64,000 nt of DNA from Pseudomonas asturiensis (GCF_900143095.1 NZ_FRDA01000015.1:75839-139838); one strand, 5' to 3'; shown: positions 43,806 to 52,909, numbered from the stretch's first letter. The notes: a model not told the origin generated them from the letters alone. A program made the numbers and translations.

Positions 43806-44624
43806 TCAGGCCCGTAGCGCTGACAGGGCCAGCATGCAGGCCGCCACTATCCCGCACAGCGCAAACAACTGCTGCAGGCGAGGCCCGGCCAGGTAGCACG
43901 AAATCTGCCTGCCGGCCAACAGGCCGACCATCGCTCCCAGTGCGAACGGCAAGCCTACGGTCCAGTGCATGACCCCGCTCAGCGAGGCGGTGATGACGCT
44001 GCCGGTCGACACCAGGGCGATCACTGCCAGCGAGGTCGCCATGACGCTTTTTATGTCCAGATCGGTATAACGCGTCAGCGCCGGGATGATCACAAAACCA
44101 CCGCCCACACCGAGTAAACCGGACAGCAGCCCCGAGCCTATACCGGTCATCGTCAAGGCTCGCAGACAGGGCATGGTCCAGCGCAGGCGGCCTCGCAGTG
44201 GATTGATTACGCAGGGCAGCACGTCGGCGCGTGGGGCCGGTGCGCCGTCGCGCAGTTCGCGATGGGCCCTGATCAGCATGCGTACGCAGGCATACAGCAA
44301 CACGGCGCAAAAGAGCAGGGCCAGCGGAGCGTTGGGCAGGCGATGCGCAAGCCACAGCCCCAGTGGCGCGACCACCACCCCGATACCGGCGATGTAAGCC
44401 GCGGCGCGATAGCGCACGATGCCCTGACGCAAACCCAGCACCGCGCCAACGCCTGCCGCCATGCCCACGGCGAGCAGACCGACCGGCGCAGCCTCGACAA
44501 TCGACAGGCCCAGCCCGAACACCAGCAGCGGCACCGCGAGAATCCCGCCGCCCGCGCCGGTCAACGCCAGCACCGCGCCAATGATGGCGCCCAGGCCTGC
44601 GCCCAGCAGTTGATGTTCACCCAT
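43806..44624 (-). CDS. TauE/SafE family sulfite exporter-like membrane protein
   Basis: The 272-residue protein has about eight membrane segments and the TauE/SafE signature (GAIIGAVLALTGAGGGILAVPLLVFGLGL at the N-terminus, repeated as GLLSGLLGVGGGFVIIPALTRYTDL in the second half). The family moves sulfur oxyanions such as sulfite across the inner membrane. It overlaps the SQR gene by 8 bases and is the third gene of the SQR-dioxygenase set, so export of sulfite or thiosulfate from sulfide oxidation is a reasonable role. Confidence 0.88.
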   Translation of the reverse strand: MGEHQLLGAGLGAIIGAVLALTGAGGGILAVPLLVFGLGLSIVEAAPVGLLAVGMAAGVGAVLGLRQGIVRYRAAAYIAGIGVVVAPLGLWLAHRLPNAPLALLFCAVLLYACVRMLIRAHRELRDGAPAPRADVLPCVINPLRGRLRWTMPCLRALTMTGIGSGLLSGLLGVGGGFVIIPALTRYTDLDIKSVMATSLAVIALVSTGSVITASLSGVMHWTVGLPFALGAMVGLLAGRQISCYLAGPRLQQLFALCGIVAACMLALSALRA

Positions 44625-45870
44625 GTTCGGCAGCGGCCTTCTTCGGTTTGGCCAGCCACTCGCGGCCCTTGAGCATGCCGTGCCAGTAAAGGGTTGGCAG
44701 TACGCGCTCTTTCAGCCACCAGGCCAGGCGGGTCGGTCGTCGTCCGTTGAGCAGCCACTGTGGGAAGCTGGGCGCTACCTTGCCGCCATAGAGGAATTCA
44801 GCGAGCACAATTTTGCCTTTCTCGACCGTCAGCGGGCACGAGCCATAACCGTCATAGATGACCGGATCAGTCAGCCGCCCCAAAGCGACCAGCACATTGT
44901 GGGCAACCACCGGCGCTTGCTTGCGAGCAGCTGCCGCCGTCTTGGCATTGCTGGTGTTGGTGGCATCGCCCAGACCATGCACATTGGCGAACTGGCGGTG
45001 GCGAAGCGTGGCCGGGTCGACGTCCACCCAGCCTGCGGCATCGGCCAGCGGGCTGGTGCGGATAAAGTCCGGGGCGATCTGTGGTGGCACCACGTGCAGC
45101 ATCTCGAAACCCTGTTCCACCGTTTCACTGCTGCCGTCCGGCCCGGTACGTAAAAAGGTGGCGCGTTTGCCAGGCCCATCGACGGCCACCAGTCTGTGAC
45201 TGAACCTGAGGTCGATGGCATAGCGCTCGACATACGTCATGAGCGCCGGAACATAGTCCGCCACGCCGAACAGCACGGCACCGGCGTTGAAGAATTGCGT
45301 AGTGATCCGACCCTGACGCCCCGCCTTTCGCCAGTGATCGCAGGACAGGTACATCGCCTTTTGCGGCGCTCCGGCGCACTTGATCGGCATCGGTGGCTGG
45401 GTGAACAGCGCACGACCCTGTTTCAGGTTCTGGACCAGTTTCCAGGTGTAAGGCGCCAGGTCGTAGCGGTAGTTGGATGTCACGCCGTTGGCGCCCAGTG
45501 TCTCGACCAGTCCGTCGATAGCCGCCCAGTCCAGCTTGAGACCGGGGCAGACCACCAGTTGCTGATAACCCAGCGTTCGCCCGTCCTGAAGCGTCACGCT
45601 GTTGGCCTGTGGCTCGAAGCTCGCCACGGCGGCCTTGATCCACTGCACGCCCTTGGGAATCAGTGACGCCATGCTGCGTGCAGTCGTTTCAGGCGAGAAG
45701 ATGCCCGCGCCGACCATCGTCCAGCCCGGCTGGTAATAGTGCGTGTCGGCCGGGTCGACGAGTGTAATGCTCAAGGTCTTGTCGCGGGCCAGGAGACTGG
45801 CGGCCGTCGAAAGGCCGGCAGCACCGGCACCGACAATCAGGATCTGGCAGTTGGCAGTGGAGGCATTCAT
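44617..45870 (-). CDS. sqr: Type II sulfide:quinone oxidoreductase
   Basis: The 417-residue flavoprotein opens with FAD motif ILIVGAGAAGLSTAASLL and carries two candidate redox cysteines: Cys165 in MPIKCAGAPQK and Cys345 in YDGYGSCPLTVEKGKIVLAEF. The second motif closely matches the mitochondrial-type (type II) SQR. SQR oxidises sulfide to persulfide at the inner membrane and reduces quinone. It lies 27 bases after the dioxygenase gene and overlaps the TauE gene, so it works with both. Confidence 0.9.
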   Translation of the reverse strand: MNASTANCQILIVGAGAAGLSTAASLLARDKTLSITLVDPADTHYYQPGWTMVGAGIFSPETTARSMASLIPKGVQWIKAAVASFEPQANSVTLQDGRTLGYQQLVVCPGLKLDWAAIDGLVETLGANGVTSNYRYDLAPYTWKLVQNLKQGRALFTQPPMPIKCAGAPQKAMYLSCDHWRKAGRQGRITTQFFNAGAVLFGVADYVPALMTYVERYAIDLRFSHRLVAVDGPGKRATFLRTGPDGSSETVEQGFEMLHVVPPQIAPDFIRTSPLADAAGWVDVDPATLRHRQFANVHGLGDATNTSNAKTAAAARKQAPVVAHNVLVALGRLTDPVIYDGYGSCPLTVEKGKIVLAEFLYGGKVAPSFPQWLLNGRRPTRLAWWLKERVLPTLYWHGMLKGREWLAKPKKAAAEHG

Positions 45871-45897
45871 CGCAAGGTTTCCGAAAGCTGACGGGAG

Positions 45898-46782
45898 TCA
45901 AAGGGTGTTGAGCGGGATTTTCAGGTAGCGGACACCGTTGTCTTCCGGCTCTGGAAGTTGGCCACAGCGCATGTTGACCTGCACTGACGGCAGCATGAGC
46001 ACGGGCATTTCCAGTGTTTCGTCACGGGCTTCGCGCATGCTGACGAACGCGTCTTCACTGATGCCGTCCCGCACATGGATATTGCTGGCGCGTTGCTCGG
46101 CGACGGTGGTCATGTACTTCAGCTCCCGGCCGTTGGGCTGGTAGTCGTGGCACATGAACAACAGCGTCCGCGGCGGCAAGGCCAGCAGCTTGCGGATCGA
46201 GCGATACAGCGTGCGTGCACTGGCACCGGGGAAGTCGCAGCGGGCGGTGCCGTAATCGGGCATGAACAGCGTATCGCCGACGAACGCGACCGTTTGCCCA
46301 CCGACCTCGACCAGATAGCTCATGCACGCGGGCGTGTGTCCTGGCGTATGCAGGGCTCTGGCTTGCAGCGTGCCAATGGCAAACGTTGCGCCATCGTCGA
46401 GCAAGACGTCGAACTGGCTGCCGTTGCAGGCGAAATCGGCCGGCGCGTTGAACAGCGCAGCGAAGGTTTCCTGGACCTGAGTAATGTGCCGGCCGATCAC
46501 GGTTTGTCCGTCCAGCTTTTTCTTGAGGTACGCGGCAGCGGACATGTGGTCGGCATGCACGTGAGTTTCCAGAATCCACTGCACCGAGGCCTGCATGGCC
46601 CGCACGCGGCCGATCATCCGGTCGGCAGACTCGGTGCGCGTGCGTCCCGATTTGGGGTCATAGTCCAGCACGCTGTCGATGATCGCGCACTGCTTGCTGG
46701 CAAGGTCCATCAGCAGATAGCTGACGGTCCAGGTCTGGCTGTCGAACAGCGCCTCGAGGTAAAGCTTGTCATCGATGATCAT
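45898..46782 (-). CDS. MBL-fold persulfide dioxygenase (ETHE1/Blh group)
   Basis: The 294-residue metallo-beta-lactamase-fold protein has ETHVHADHMSAAAYLKKK, HTPGHTPACMSYLV and VGDTLFMPDYGTARCDFPG. The second and third motifs are typical of the persulfide dioxygenases (ETHE1-like) and the Blh subgroup, which hold one iron. It oxidises glutathione persulfide to sulfite. It is the first gene after the sigma-54 type promoter and precedes the sqr gene. Confidence 0.88.
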   Translation of the reverse strand: MIIDDKLYLEALFDSQTWTVSYLLMDLASKQCAIIDSVLDYDPKSGRTRTESADRMIGRVRAMQASVQWILETHVHADHMSAAAYLKKKLDGQTVIGRHITQVQETFAALFNAPADFACNGSQFDVLLDDGATFAIGTLQARALHTPGHTPACMSYLVEVGGQTVAFVGDTLFMPDYGTARCDFPGASARTLYRSIRKLLALPPRTLLFMCHDYQPNGRELKYMTTVAEQRASNIHVRDGISEDAFVSMREARDETLEMPVLMLPSVQVNMRCGQLPEPEDNGVRYLKIPLNTL

Positions 46783-46860
46783 GTTCGAATCCCTGTGGCT
46801 GTAAGTCGCCCGAAACCCGCGCCAGCAGGCAGGGCGGTTGGCAGTCGTTGCGATATAGAG

Positions 46861-46875
46861 TCAATAAGCATGCCA
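46861..46875 (-). promoter_or_regulatory. Candidate sigma-54 (-24/-12) promoter of the dioxygenase-sqr-tauE operon
   Basis: The reverse strand reads TGGCATGCTTATTGA, against consensus TGGCACGnnnnTTGCA. The GG element and spacing match; the -12 GC appears as GA. It lies about 80 bases before the dioxygenase start and downstream of a sigma-54 activator gene, so it is the best candidate. Confidence 0.5.
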
Positions 46876-46973
46876 ACGACCGAGGTTCTGGCTCGAACCC
46901 TTTCGCATAAAGGCCTTGGGTGTTTGAGCCTGATGAGGAGTCGCCGTTCATACTTATCCGGGCTGTCACGTTC

Positions 46974-47011
46974 TGGCAGTTGAGTGGCAGTGAATGGCAG
47001 TATCTGGCAGT
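46974..47011. promoter_or_regulatory. Helically phased TGGCAGT repeats, candidate activator sites
   Basis: TGGCAGT occurs four times, at 46974, 46985, 46995 and 47005, so the spacing is 11, 10 and 10 bases and all copies face the same side of the helix. The set lies between fisR and the dioxygenase gene, about 110-150 bases upstream of the candidate sigma-54 promoter, as expected of enhancer sites. Confidence 0.6.
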
Positions 47012-47030
47012 GCAGTGCGCTAAACTGCAC
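47010..47030. promoter_or_regulatory. Perfect 7-bp inverted repeat upstream of the activator gene
   Basis: Arms GTGCAGT and ACTGCAC around a 7-base spacer, 33 bases before the fisR start. It overlaps the last TGGCAGT repeat. Confidence 0.5.
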
Positions 47031-47063
47031 AACGCTTTTCATGCCACCCGCACAGGAACTGCC

Positions 47064-48383
47064 ATGTCCCTCATTGCCACCGATTTTTCCGGCAGCCGCA
47101 TGCAGTCGCTGGTGTCCTACCTTGAGCATGACGAGCGGCCCACCATCGTTCTGGATACCGACTACAACATCATCGCGGCCAACGGTGCCTATCAGCGCCA
47201 GTTCGGTGTCGAAGGCGTACCGCATGTGGGCGAGAAGTGTTATCGGGTGTCGCATCAGTACGCCGTGCCTTGTGATCAGGCCGGTGAGCATTGCCCCATG
47301 CGCAAGGCACATGAGACCCGGCTGCCGGAACGCCTGTTGCACATCCACCATACTCCGCGCGGCCCTGAGCATGTCGACGTTGAATTGCGCCCGATTCTGG
47401 GGGAGCACGGCGAGGTCATCGCCTACGTCGAGCGCTTGAGTTCAGTGGCGGTGGCCTCGGTTCAGCCTCAGCAGCACGGACTGGTGGGTCGATCCGCCGC
47501 GTTCAAAGAGGTGCTGAGCGCCTTGCAACGCGCCGCGCCAGCGCAAATCCCGGTGTTGCTGCAAGGTGAGTCCGGAACCGGCAAAGAATTGTTCGCCCGC
47601 GCCCTGCATGCCAGCAGCTCGCGATCAGCCGGGCCGCTGGTGGTGGTGGATTGCACCGGGCTGACGGATACGCTGCTGGAGAGTGAGCTGTTCGGCTACG
47701 AGAAAGGCGCGTTCACCGGCGCGCTACAACGCAAGATCGGCCTGGCCGAAGCGGCGCACGGCGGCACGTTGTTTCTCGACGAGATCGGCGAAGTGCCACT
47801 GGCCATGCAGGTCAAGCTGCTGCGCCTGATCGAGTCTGGCAGTTTTCGGCCGGTGGGCAGCCTGAGAACCGTGCATTCGGATTTCCGTCTGGTCACTGCG
47901 ACCCACAAGCCGCTCAAGGACATGGTGGCCGAAGGCAGCTTTCGACAGGACCTGTTCTATCGCATCAGCGCATTCCCCATTCGACTGCCCGCACTGCGCG
48001 AGCGCACCGATGACTTGCCGCTGTTGATCGACAGCCTGCTGCAACGCAGTTCGCAAGGGGCCGCGCCACGCGTTGATCCCGACGCCATGCAACTGCTGCG
48101 GCTCTACAGCTATCCCGGCAACATCCGGGAACTGCGCAATATTCTGGAGCGCGCCCGGTTGTTCACCGATGACGGGGTGATTCGCGTGCGGGACTTGCCT
48201 GCCGAAGTGCGTGGGCACAACGAGGCCGGGCGCGTGTTGCCCCGCCGCCAGGACGATGGACTGGAGAAGCTCGCGCACGCGCTCAGCGTATTTCAGGGGT
48301 CGCGCAGCGAACTGGCGAAAGAGCTGGGGCTGAGCGAGCGCACCCTGTATCGGCGGTTGCGCACGCTCGGTGTGCTGACGTAA
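47064..48383 (+). CDS. fisR: Sigma-54 dependent activator of the FisR type (persulfide sensor)
   Basis: The 439-residue protein has a PAS-like sensor at residues 13-130, an AAA+ domain with GESGTGKELF and the sigma-54 contact motif GAFTGA, and a Fis-type HTH at the C-terminus (SELAKELGLSERTLYRRLRTLG). Cys59, Cys70 and Cys77 have spacings of 11 and 7, the same spacing as Cys53, Cys64 and Cys71 that sense persulfide in FisR as I recall. The start MSLIATD at 47064 is supported by AGGA 6 bases upstream. It is divergent from the dioxygenase-sqr-tauE operon and probably activates it. Confidence 0.9.
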   Translation: MSLIATDFSGSRMQSLVSYLEHDERPTIVLDTDYNIIAANGAYQRQFGVEGVPHVGEKCYRVSHQYAVPCDQAGEHCPMRKAHETRLPERLLHIHHTPRGPEHVDVELRPILGEHGEVIAYVERLSSVAVASVQPQQHGLVGRSAAFKEVLSALQRAAPAQIPVLLQGESGTGKELFARALHASSSRSAGPLVVVDCTGLTDTLLESELFGYEKGAFTGALQRKIGLAEAAHGGTLFLDEIGEVPLAMQVKLLRLIESGSFRPVGSLRTVHSDFRLVTATHKPLKDMVAEGSFRQDLFYRISAFPIRLPALRERTDDLPLLIDSLLQRSSQGAAPRVDPDAMQLLRLYSYPGNIRELRNILERARLFTDDGVIRVRDLPAEVRGHNEAGRVLPRRQDDGLEKLAHALSVFQGSRSELAKELGLSERTLYRRLRTLGVLT

Positions 48384-48386
48384 CCC

Positions 48387-48956
48387 TTATTTGAAGGTCA
48401 CGACGCCATCAGCCAGCGATTCGACCCGTGCCAGTGACTCGACGCGATAGCCCTGCGCGTCCAGCTCGGCGCGGCCGCCCTGGAACGATTTCTCGATCAC
48501 GATACCCAGTCCGGCAACGGTGGCGCCCGCCTGCTTGATGATCGAAATCAGCGCCTGCGAGGCTTTGCCGTTGGCCAGGAAGTCATCGATGATCAACACA
48601 TGGTCGTCGCTGCTCAGGTGGCGCGGCGAGATCGCAACAGTGCTTTCGACCTGTTTGGTGAACGAGTACACGCTGGCCGACAGCAGGTTTTCGGTCAGGG
48701 TCAGCGACTGATGTTTGCGGGCGAAGATTACCGGCACGCCCATGTTCAGGCCCGCCATCACCGCAGGGGCGATGCCCGAGGCTTCGATGGTGACGATCTT
48801 GGTAACGCCCGCGTCGGCGAACAGCCGTGCGAACTCGTCACCGATGGCCTTCATCAGCGCCGGATCGATCTGGTGATTGAGGAATGCATCGACCTTCAAT
48901 ACCTGGTCGGACAATACGATGCCTTCTTCGCGAATCTTCTTGTGCAGTGCTTCCAC
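48387..48956 (-). CDS. xpt: Xanthine phosphoribosyltransferase
   Basis: The 189-residue enzyme converts xanthine and PRPP to XMP. It has the PRPP motif VLIIDDFLANGKA and the xanthine-type start MEALHKKIREEGIVLSDQVLKVDAFLNHQIDP. It ends 3 bases after the fisR stop on the other strand. A purine riboswitch, common before xpt in Firmicutes, is not seen. Confidence 0.95.
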   Translation of the reverse strand: MEALHKKIREEGIVLSDQVLKVDAFLNHQIDPALMKAIGDEFARLFADAGVTKIVTIEASGIAPAVMAGLNMGVPVIFARKHQSLTLTENLLSASVYSFTKQVESTVAISPRHLSSDDHVLIIDDFLANGKASQALISIIKQAGATVAGLGIVIEKSFQGGRAELDAQGYRVESLARVESLADGVVTFK

Positions 48957-49008
48957 TTCGGTTCCTTGGGTGCGCCATTGCGCAATAAATGATCGATTCT
49001 TGTGCCGG

Positions 49009-51018
49009 TCAGCGTTTCAGCATCGCGCGGATATCTGCCAGGGCGGTGTTGCCGCGTACCGCCTTGACCTCGGTCGGGGTGTCGTCGTTACCTTCCCAGG
49101 CCAGGTCGTCAGGCGGCAATTCATCGAGAAAACGGCTGGGCGCGCAGTCGATGATCTCGCCGTACTGCTTGCGCTTGGCGGCGAAGGTGAAGGCGAGGGT
49201 CTGGCGCGCACGGGTGATGCCCACGTAGGCCAGGCGGCGCTCTTCTTCGATGGTGTCGGCTTCGATGCTGGAGCGGTGCGGCAGGATTTCTTCTTCCATG
49301 CCCATGATGAACACGTAGGGAAACTCCAGCCCCTTGGAAGCGTGCAGGGTCATCATCTGCACACCTTCGGCGCCGTCTTCCTCTTCCTGCTGACGTTCAA
49401 GCATGTCGCGCAGCACCAGCTTGCCGATGGCTTCCTCGATGGTCATACCGCCTTCTTCGTCCTTCTCCAGCGTGTTTTTCAACGCCTCGATCAGGAACCA
49501 GACGTTGCTCATCCGGTAGTCGGCGGCTTTCTCGCTGGAGCTGTTCTGGCGCAGCCAGTTCTCGTAGTCGATGTCCATGACCATGCTGCGCAGCACCGCG
49601 ATGGGATCGTTCTGCGAGCATTGCTGGCGCACACCATCCATCCAGCGCTTGAAGCGTTGCAGGCGGTCGGTGAAGCGGCTGTCCAGATGCTCGCCCAGGC
49701 CGATTTCGTCGGTGGCGGCGTACATCGAAATCTTTCGCTCCGTGGCGTAATTGCCGAGCTTTTCCAGCGTGGTCGAGCCGATTTCCCGACGCGGTACGTT
49801 GATGACCCGCAGGAAGGCGTTGTCGTCGTCGGGGTTCACCAGCAGGCGGAAATAAGCCATCAGGTCTTTGACTTCCTGACGGCCGAAGAAGCTGTTGCCA
49901 CCTGAAAGCCTGTAGGGAATCTGATGGTGCTGCAGTTTCAGCTCGATCAGCTTGGCCTGATAGTTACCGCGGTACAGGATGGCGAAATCGCTGTAAGGCC
50001 GGTCTGTGCGCAGGTGCAGGGTGAGGATTTCCACCGCAACGCGCTCGGCTTCGGCGTCTTCGTTGCGGCAGCGGATCACGCGGATCTCGTCGCCGTGGCC
50101 CATCTCGGACCAGAGCTGCTTCTCGAATTCGTGTGGGTTGTTGGAGATCAGCACGTTGGCGCAGCGCAGGATGCGGCTGGTGGAGCGGTAGTTCTGCTCC
50201 AGCATCACCACTTTCAACGACGGGTAGTCGTCCTTGAGCAGCATCAGGTTTTCCGGCCGTGCGCCGCGCCAGGCATAGATCGACTGGTCGTCGTCGCCTA
50301 CCACGGTGAACTGGTGGCGGGTGCCGATCAGCAATTTGACCAGCAGGTACTGACTGGCGTTGGTGTCCTGGTATTCGTCCACCAGCAGGTAGCGGACCTT
50401 GTTCTGCCACTTTTCCAGAATGTCGGCGTGTTCCTGGAACAGCTTCACCGGCAGCAGGATCAGGTCGTCGAAGTCCACTGCGTTGTACGCCTTGAGCGTG
50501 CGCTGGTAGTGGGTGTAGACGATGGCGGCGGTCTGTTCCTTGGGGTTGCGCGAGTTTTCCAGCGCTTCGGCCGGCAGGATCAGGTCGTTTTTCCAGGCGC
50601 CGATCATGTTCTTGATTTCGTCGACGCCGTCGTCGCCGGAATACTCTTTCTGCATGATGTCGGTCATCAGCGCCTTGACGTCGGCCTCGTCAAAGATCGA
50701 AAAGCCCGGCTTGTAACCCAGACGCGTGTGCTCCTTGCGGATGACGTTGAGGCCCAGGTTGTGGAACGTCGAGACCGTCAGACCGCGTCCTTCACCGGCC
50801 CTGAGCAGCGTACCGACCCGCTCCTTCATCTCGCGCGCGGCCTTGTTGGTAAAGGTCATGGCGACGATGTACTGGGCCTTGATGCCGCAGTTCTGGATCA
50901 GATGGGCGATCTTGCGCGTGATCACGCTGGTTTTGCCGGAACCTGCACCGGCGAGCACCAAAAGAGGGCCGCCGACGTAGTTCACGGCTTCCTGTTGCCG
51001 GGGATTGAGTCGGGACAT
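49009..51018 (-). CDS. rep: ATP-dependent DNA helicase Rep
   Basis: The 669-residue SF1A helicase starts MSRLNPRQQEAVNYVGGPLLVLAGAGSGKTSVI with Walker A, and shows VDEYQDTN, VGDDDQSIYAWRGA and the C-terminal TLHASKGLEFPYVFI. It moves 3' to 5' and helps forks past bound proteins. The ATG at 51018 gives the conserved start and the typical Rep length; an in-frame ATG at 51162 would add 48 unconserved residues. Confidence 0.95.
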   Translation of the reverse strand: MSRLNPRQQEAVNYVGGPLLVLAGAGSGKTSVITRKIAHLIQNCGIKAQYIVAMTFTNKAAREMKERVGTLLRAGEGRGLTVSTFHNLGLNVIRKEHTRLGYKPGFSIFDEADVKALMTDIMQKEYSGDDGVDEIKNMIGAWKNDLILPAEALENSRNPKEQTAAIVYTHYQRTLKAYNAVDFDDLILLPVKLFQEHADILEKWQNKVRYLLVDEYQDTNASQYLLVKLLIGTRHQFTVVGDDDQSIYAWRGARPENLMLLKDDYPSLKVVMLEQNYRSTSRILRCANVLISNNPHEFEKQLWSEMGHGDEIRVIRCRNEDAEAERVAVEILTLHLRTDRPYSDFAILYRGNYQAKLIELKLQHHQIPYRLSGGNSFFGRQEVKDLMAYFRLLVNPDDDNAFLRVINVPRREIGSTTLEKLGNYATERKISMYAATDEIGLGEHLDSRFTDRLQRFKRWMDGVRQQCSQNDPIAVLRSMVMDIDYENWLRQNSSSEKAADYRMSNVWFLIEALKNTLEKDEEGGMTIEEAIGKLVLRDMLERQQEEEDGAEGVQMMTLHASKGLEFPYVFIMGMEEEILPHRSSIEADTIEEERRLAYVGITRARQTLAFTFAAKRKQYGEIIDCAPSRFLDELPPDDLAWEGNDDTPTEVKAVRGNTALADIRAMLKR

Positions 51019-51222
51019 GACAGCCTGAAAGTCGTTTGCGAAAAGGTCGGGCATTTTAACAGGCCCACGGGTTTGTGCAGCGATCATCGTAGAAAGGTCG
51101 TGACGACTATCTAATTTCTTCGTTTTTGTTACATTTGCGCCGCGGCGCGAAAACAAGTGCATTCGTTGTACGCTCGCGAGCGTGCAGCCATCAGTTTTTT
51201 CCTTTGAACTTAGGAAGTTAGA

Positions 51223-52887
51223 TTGCCTACGCCTGTCGAACCCTTGCGGTTGCTGTTACTGGCCCAAGAGCCTTCCTGGGAGGCGCTCTTGAGCGGTTGC
51301 CTGACCGATCCGGGCCATGCGATGACGCTGCTGTGCGCCACTGAATGGAGCGCGTTCGACGCCCGTTACGGCAACGAGCGCAATACCGTGTTGCTGGCGA
51401 CCCCCAGCCTGCAACCGCCCACCGGCAGCTGTACGTTGCCGATGGTGGCGCTGCTCGAGGCCGAGCCGTTGGCCGGTTTGCCCGGCTTCAGTGACTGGCT
51501 GGTGCGCGATGGGCTCAACCGGGATGTGCTGAATCGCTGTCTGCGCTATGCCCATGAGCGCAGCCGTCTGGAGGACACCCTGCGCCGCCTTGCGGGTCAG
51601 GACCCGCTCACGGGGATTGCCAACCGACAAGGTTTTCATGCGCTGCTGGCAGCGCGGCTGTCCAGCGGCGGCAGCATGGCGCTGGGGCACCTGGACCTGG
51701 ATAGCTTCCGCCGCGCCAACGACGCGCTGGGCCACCAGGCGGGTGATCGGCTGATCCTGCAGGTGGTTGCCCGGTTGAAGAGTCAGTTGCAGGCCGGTGA
51801 CCAGATCGCCCGCCTGGGCGGCGACGAGTTCGCTCTGTTGATCGACACTCGACATGCGCCCGAGCGCGCCACGCAACTGGCAGAGCGCATTACCGACGTG
51901 CTGTCGGAGCCTTACTGGATCGATGGCGAAAGCCTGTTGCTCGGCTGCAGCCTGGGCGTGGCGCATTCGCAGGCCGAGGCCGGCGCCGATTCCTTGATGT
52001 GGCACGCGCACATTGCGATGCGTCAGGCCAAAAGCCTGCAGGGCTGCACGTTTCATCTGTTCGACGACAGCATCAACCGCAACGCCCGCAGCCTGGCCGA
52101 TCTGGAAGGGGAACTGCGTCGGGGTCTGCGCCGCGATGACATGGAGCTGCATTACCAGCCGCGCCTGTGCCTGCGCAGCGGACGTGTCGTCGGTCTGGAG
52201 GCGCTGGTGCGCTGGCGTCATCACGAGCGTGGCTTGCTGGCACCCAGCGAGTTCGTGCCACTGGCCGAGCAGTGCGGCCTGATCGTGCCGCTGGGCTACT
52301 GGGTCATCTTCCGCGCCCTGCGCGACATGCAGGCGTTGCGTGAGCAGGGTTTTGCGCCGCTGCACATGGCGATCAACCTGTCGTTCCGGCAGTTTCAGGA
52401 CAGCCAACTGCTGGCAACCCTGACCCGGCTGATCAACGAACACGACGTCGATGCCCGCTGGCTTGAGTTCGAGCTGACCGAAACCGCCGTCATGCGCCGC
52501 AGTGATCACGTCCGGCAGACCATGGACGCGCTGGGGCGTCTGGGCGTGCGCTTTTCGCTGGACGATTTCGGCACCGGTTACTCGTCCTTCGTGCACCTCA
52601 ACAGCCTGCCGATCAAGCTGCTCAAGATAGACAAGAGCTTCGTCGGGCAAATGGAATCACGCGAGGAAAACCGCAAGCTGGTTCACGCCATGATCAACCT
52701 GGCGCACAACCTGAATCTGGACGTGGTGGCCGAAGGCGTCGAGACGCCTGAGCAACTGGCACTGCTGCGTGGTTTTGAGTGTGATCAGGTGCAAGGCTAT
52801 CTGATCAGCAGGCCGCTGCCGCTGACTGAACTGGTCACCTGGCTACAATCGGACGCTGATCAGGCTCAGGCAGCCACGCTGGGGTGA
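51223..52887 (+). CDS. Dual GGDEF-EAL cyclic-di-GMP protein (ProE-like)
   Basis: The 554-residue protein has a degenerate N-terminal domain (1-110), a GGDEF domain with an intact RLGGDEFALLID near residue 205 and an EAL domain with GLEALVRW, DDFGTGYSSF, KIDKSFV and AEGVET. Both domains look complete, so it could make or degrade cyclic-di-GMP; the P. aeruginosa homologue PA5295 (ProE) is a phosphodiesterase. The TTG start at 51223 is supported by AGGA 7 bases upstream. It is divergent from rep. Confidence 0.88.
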   Translation: MPTPVEPLRLLLLAQEPSWEALLSGCLTDPGHAMTLLCATEWSAFDARYGNERNTVLLATPSLQPPTGSCTLPMVALLEAEPLAGLPGFSDWLVRDGLNRDVLNRCLRYAHERSRLEDTLRRLAGQDPLTGIANRQGFHALLAARLSSGGSMALGHLDLDSFRRANDALGHQAGDRLILQVVARLKSQLQAGDQIARLGGDEFALLIDTRHAPERATQLAERITDVLSEPYWIDGESLLLGCSLGVAHSQAEAGADSLMWHAHIAMRQAKSLQGCTFHLFDDSINRNARSLADLEGELRRGLRRDDMELHYQPRLCLRSGRVVGLEALVRWRHHERGLLAPSEFVPLAEQCGLIVPLGYWVIFRALRDMQALREQGFAPLHMAINLSFRQFQDSQLLATLTRLINEHDVDARWLEFELTETAVMRRSDHVRQTMDALGRLGVRFSLDDFGTGYSSFVHLNSLPIKLLKIDKSFVGQMESREENRKLVHAMINLAHNLNLDVVAEGVETPEQLALLRGFECDQVQGYLISRPLPLTELVTWLQSDADQAQAATLG

Positions 52888-52909
52888 GGTGCGGTCATTG
52901 CCCGACGCA

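Noticed and set aside
46974..47011. CRISPR-like short repeats
   Set aside because: Repeat unit is 7 bases with 3-4 base gaps, far too short for a CRISPR array; better read as phased protein-binding sites.
48957..49008. Purine riboswitch upstream of xpt
   Set aside because: The gap to rep is only 52 bases and has no purine-aptamer core; riboswitches before xpt are a Firmicutes feature.
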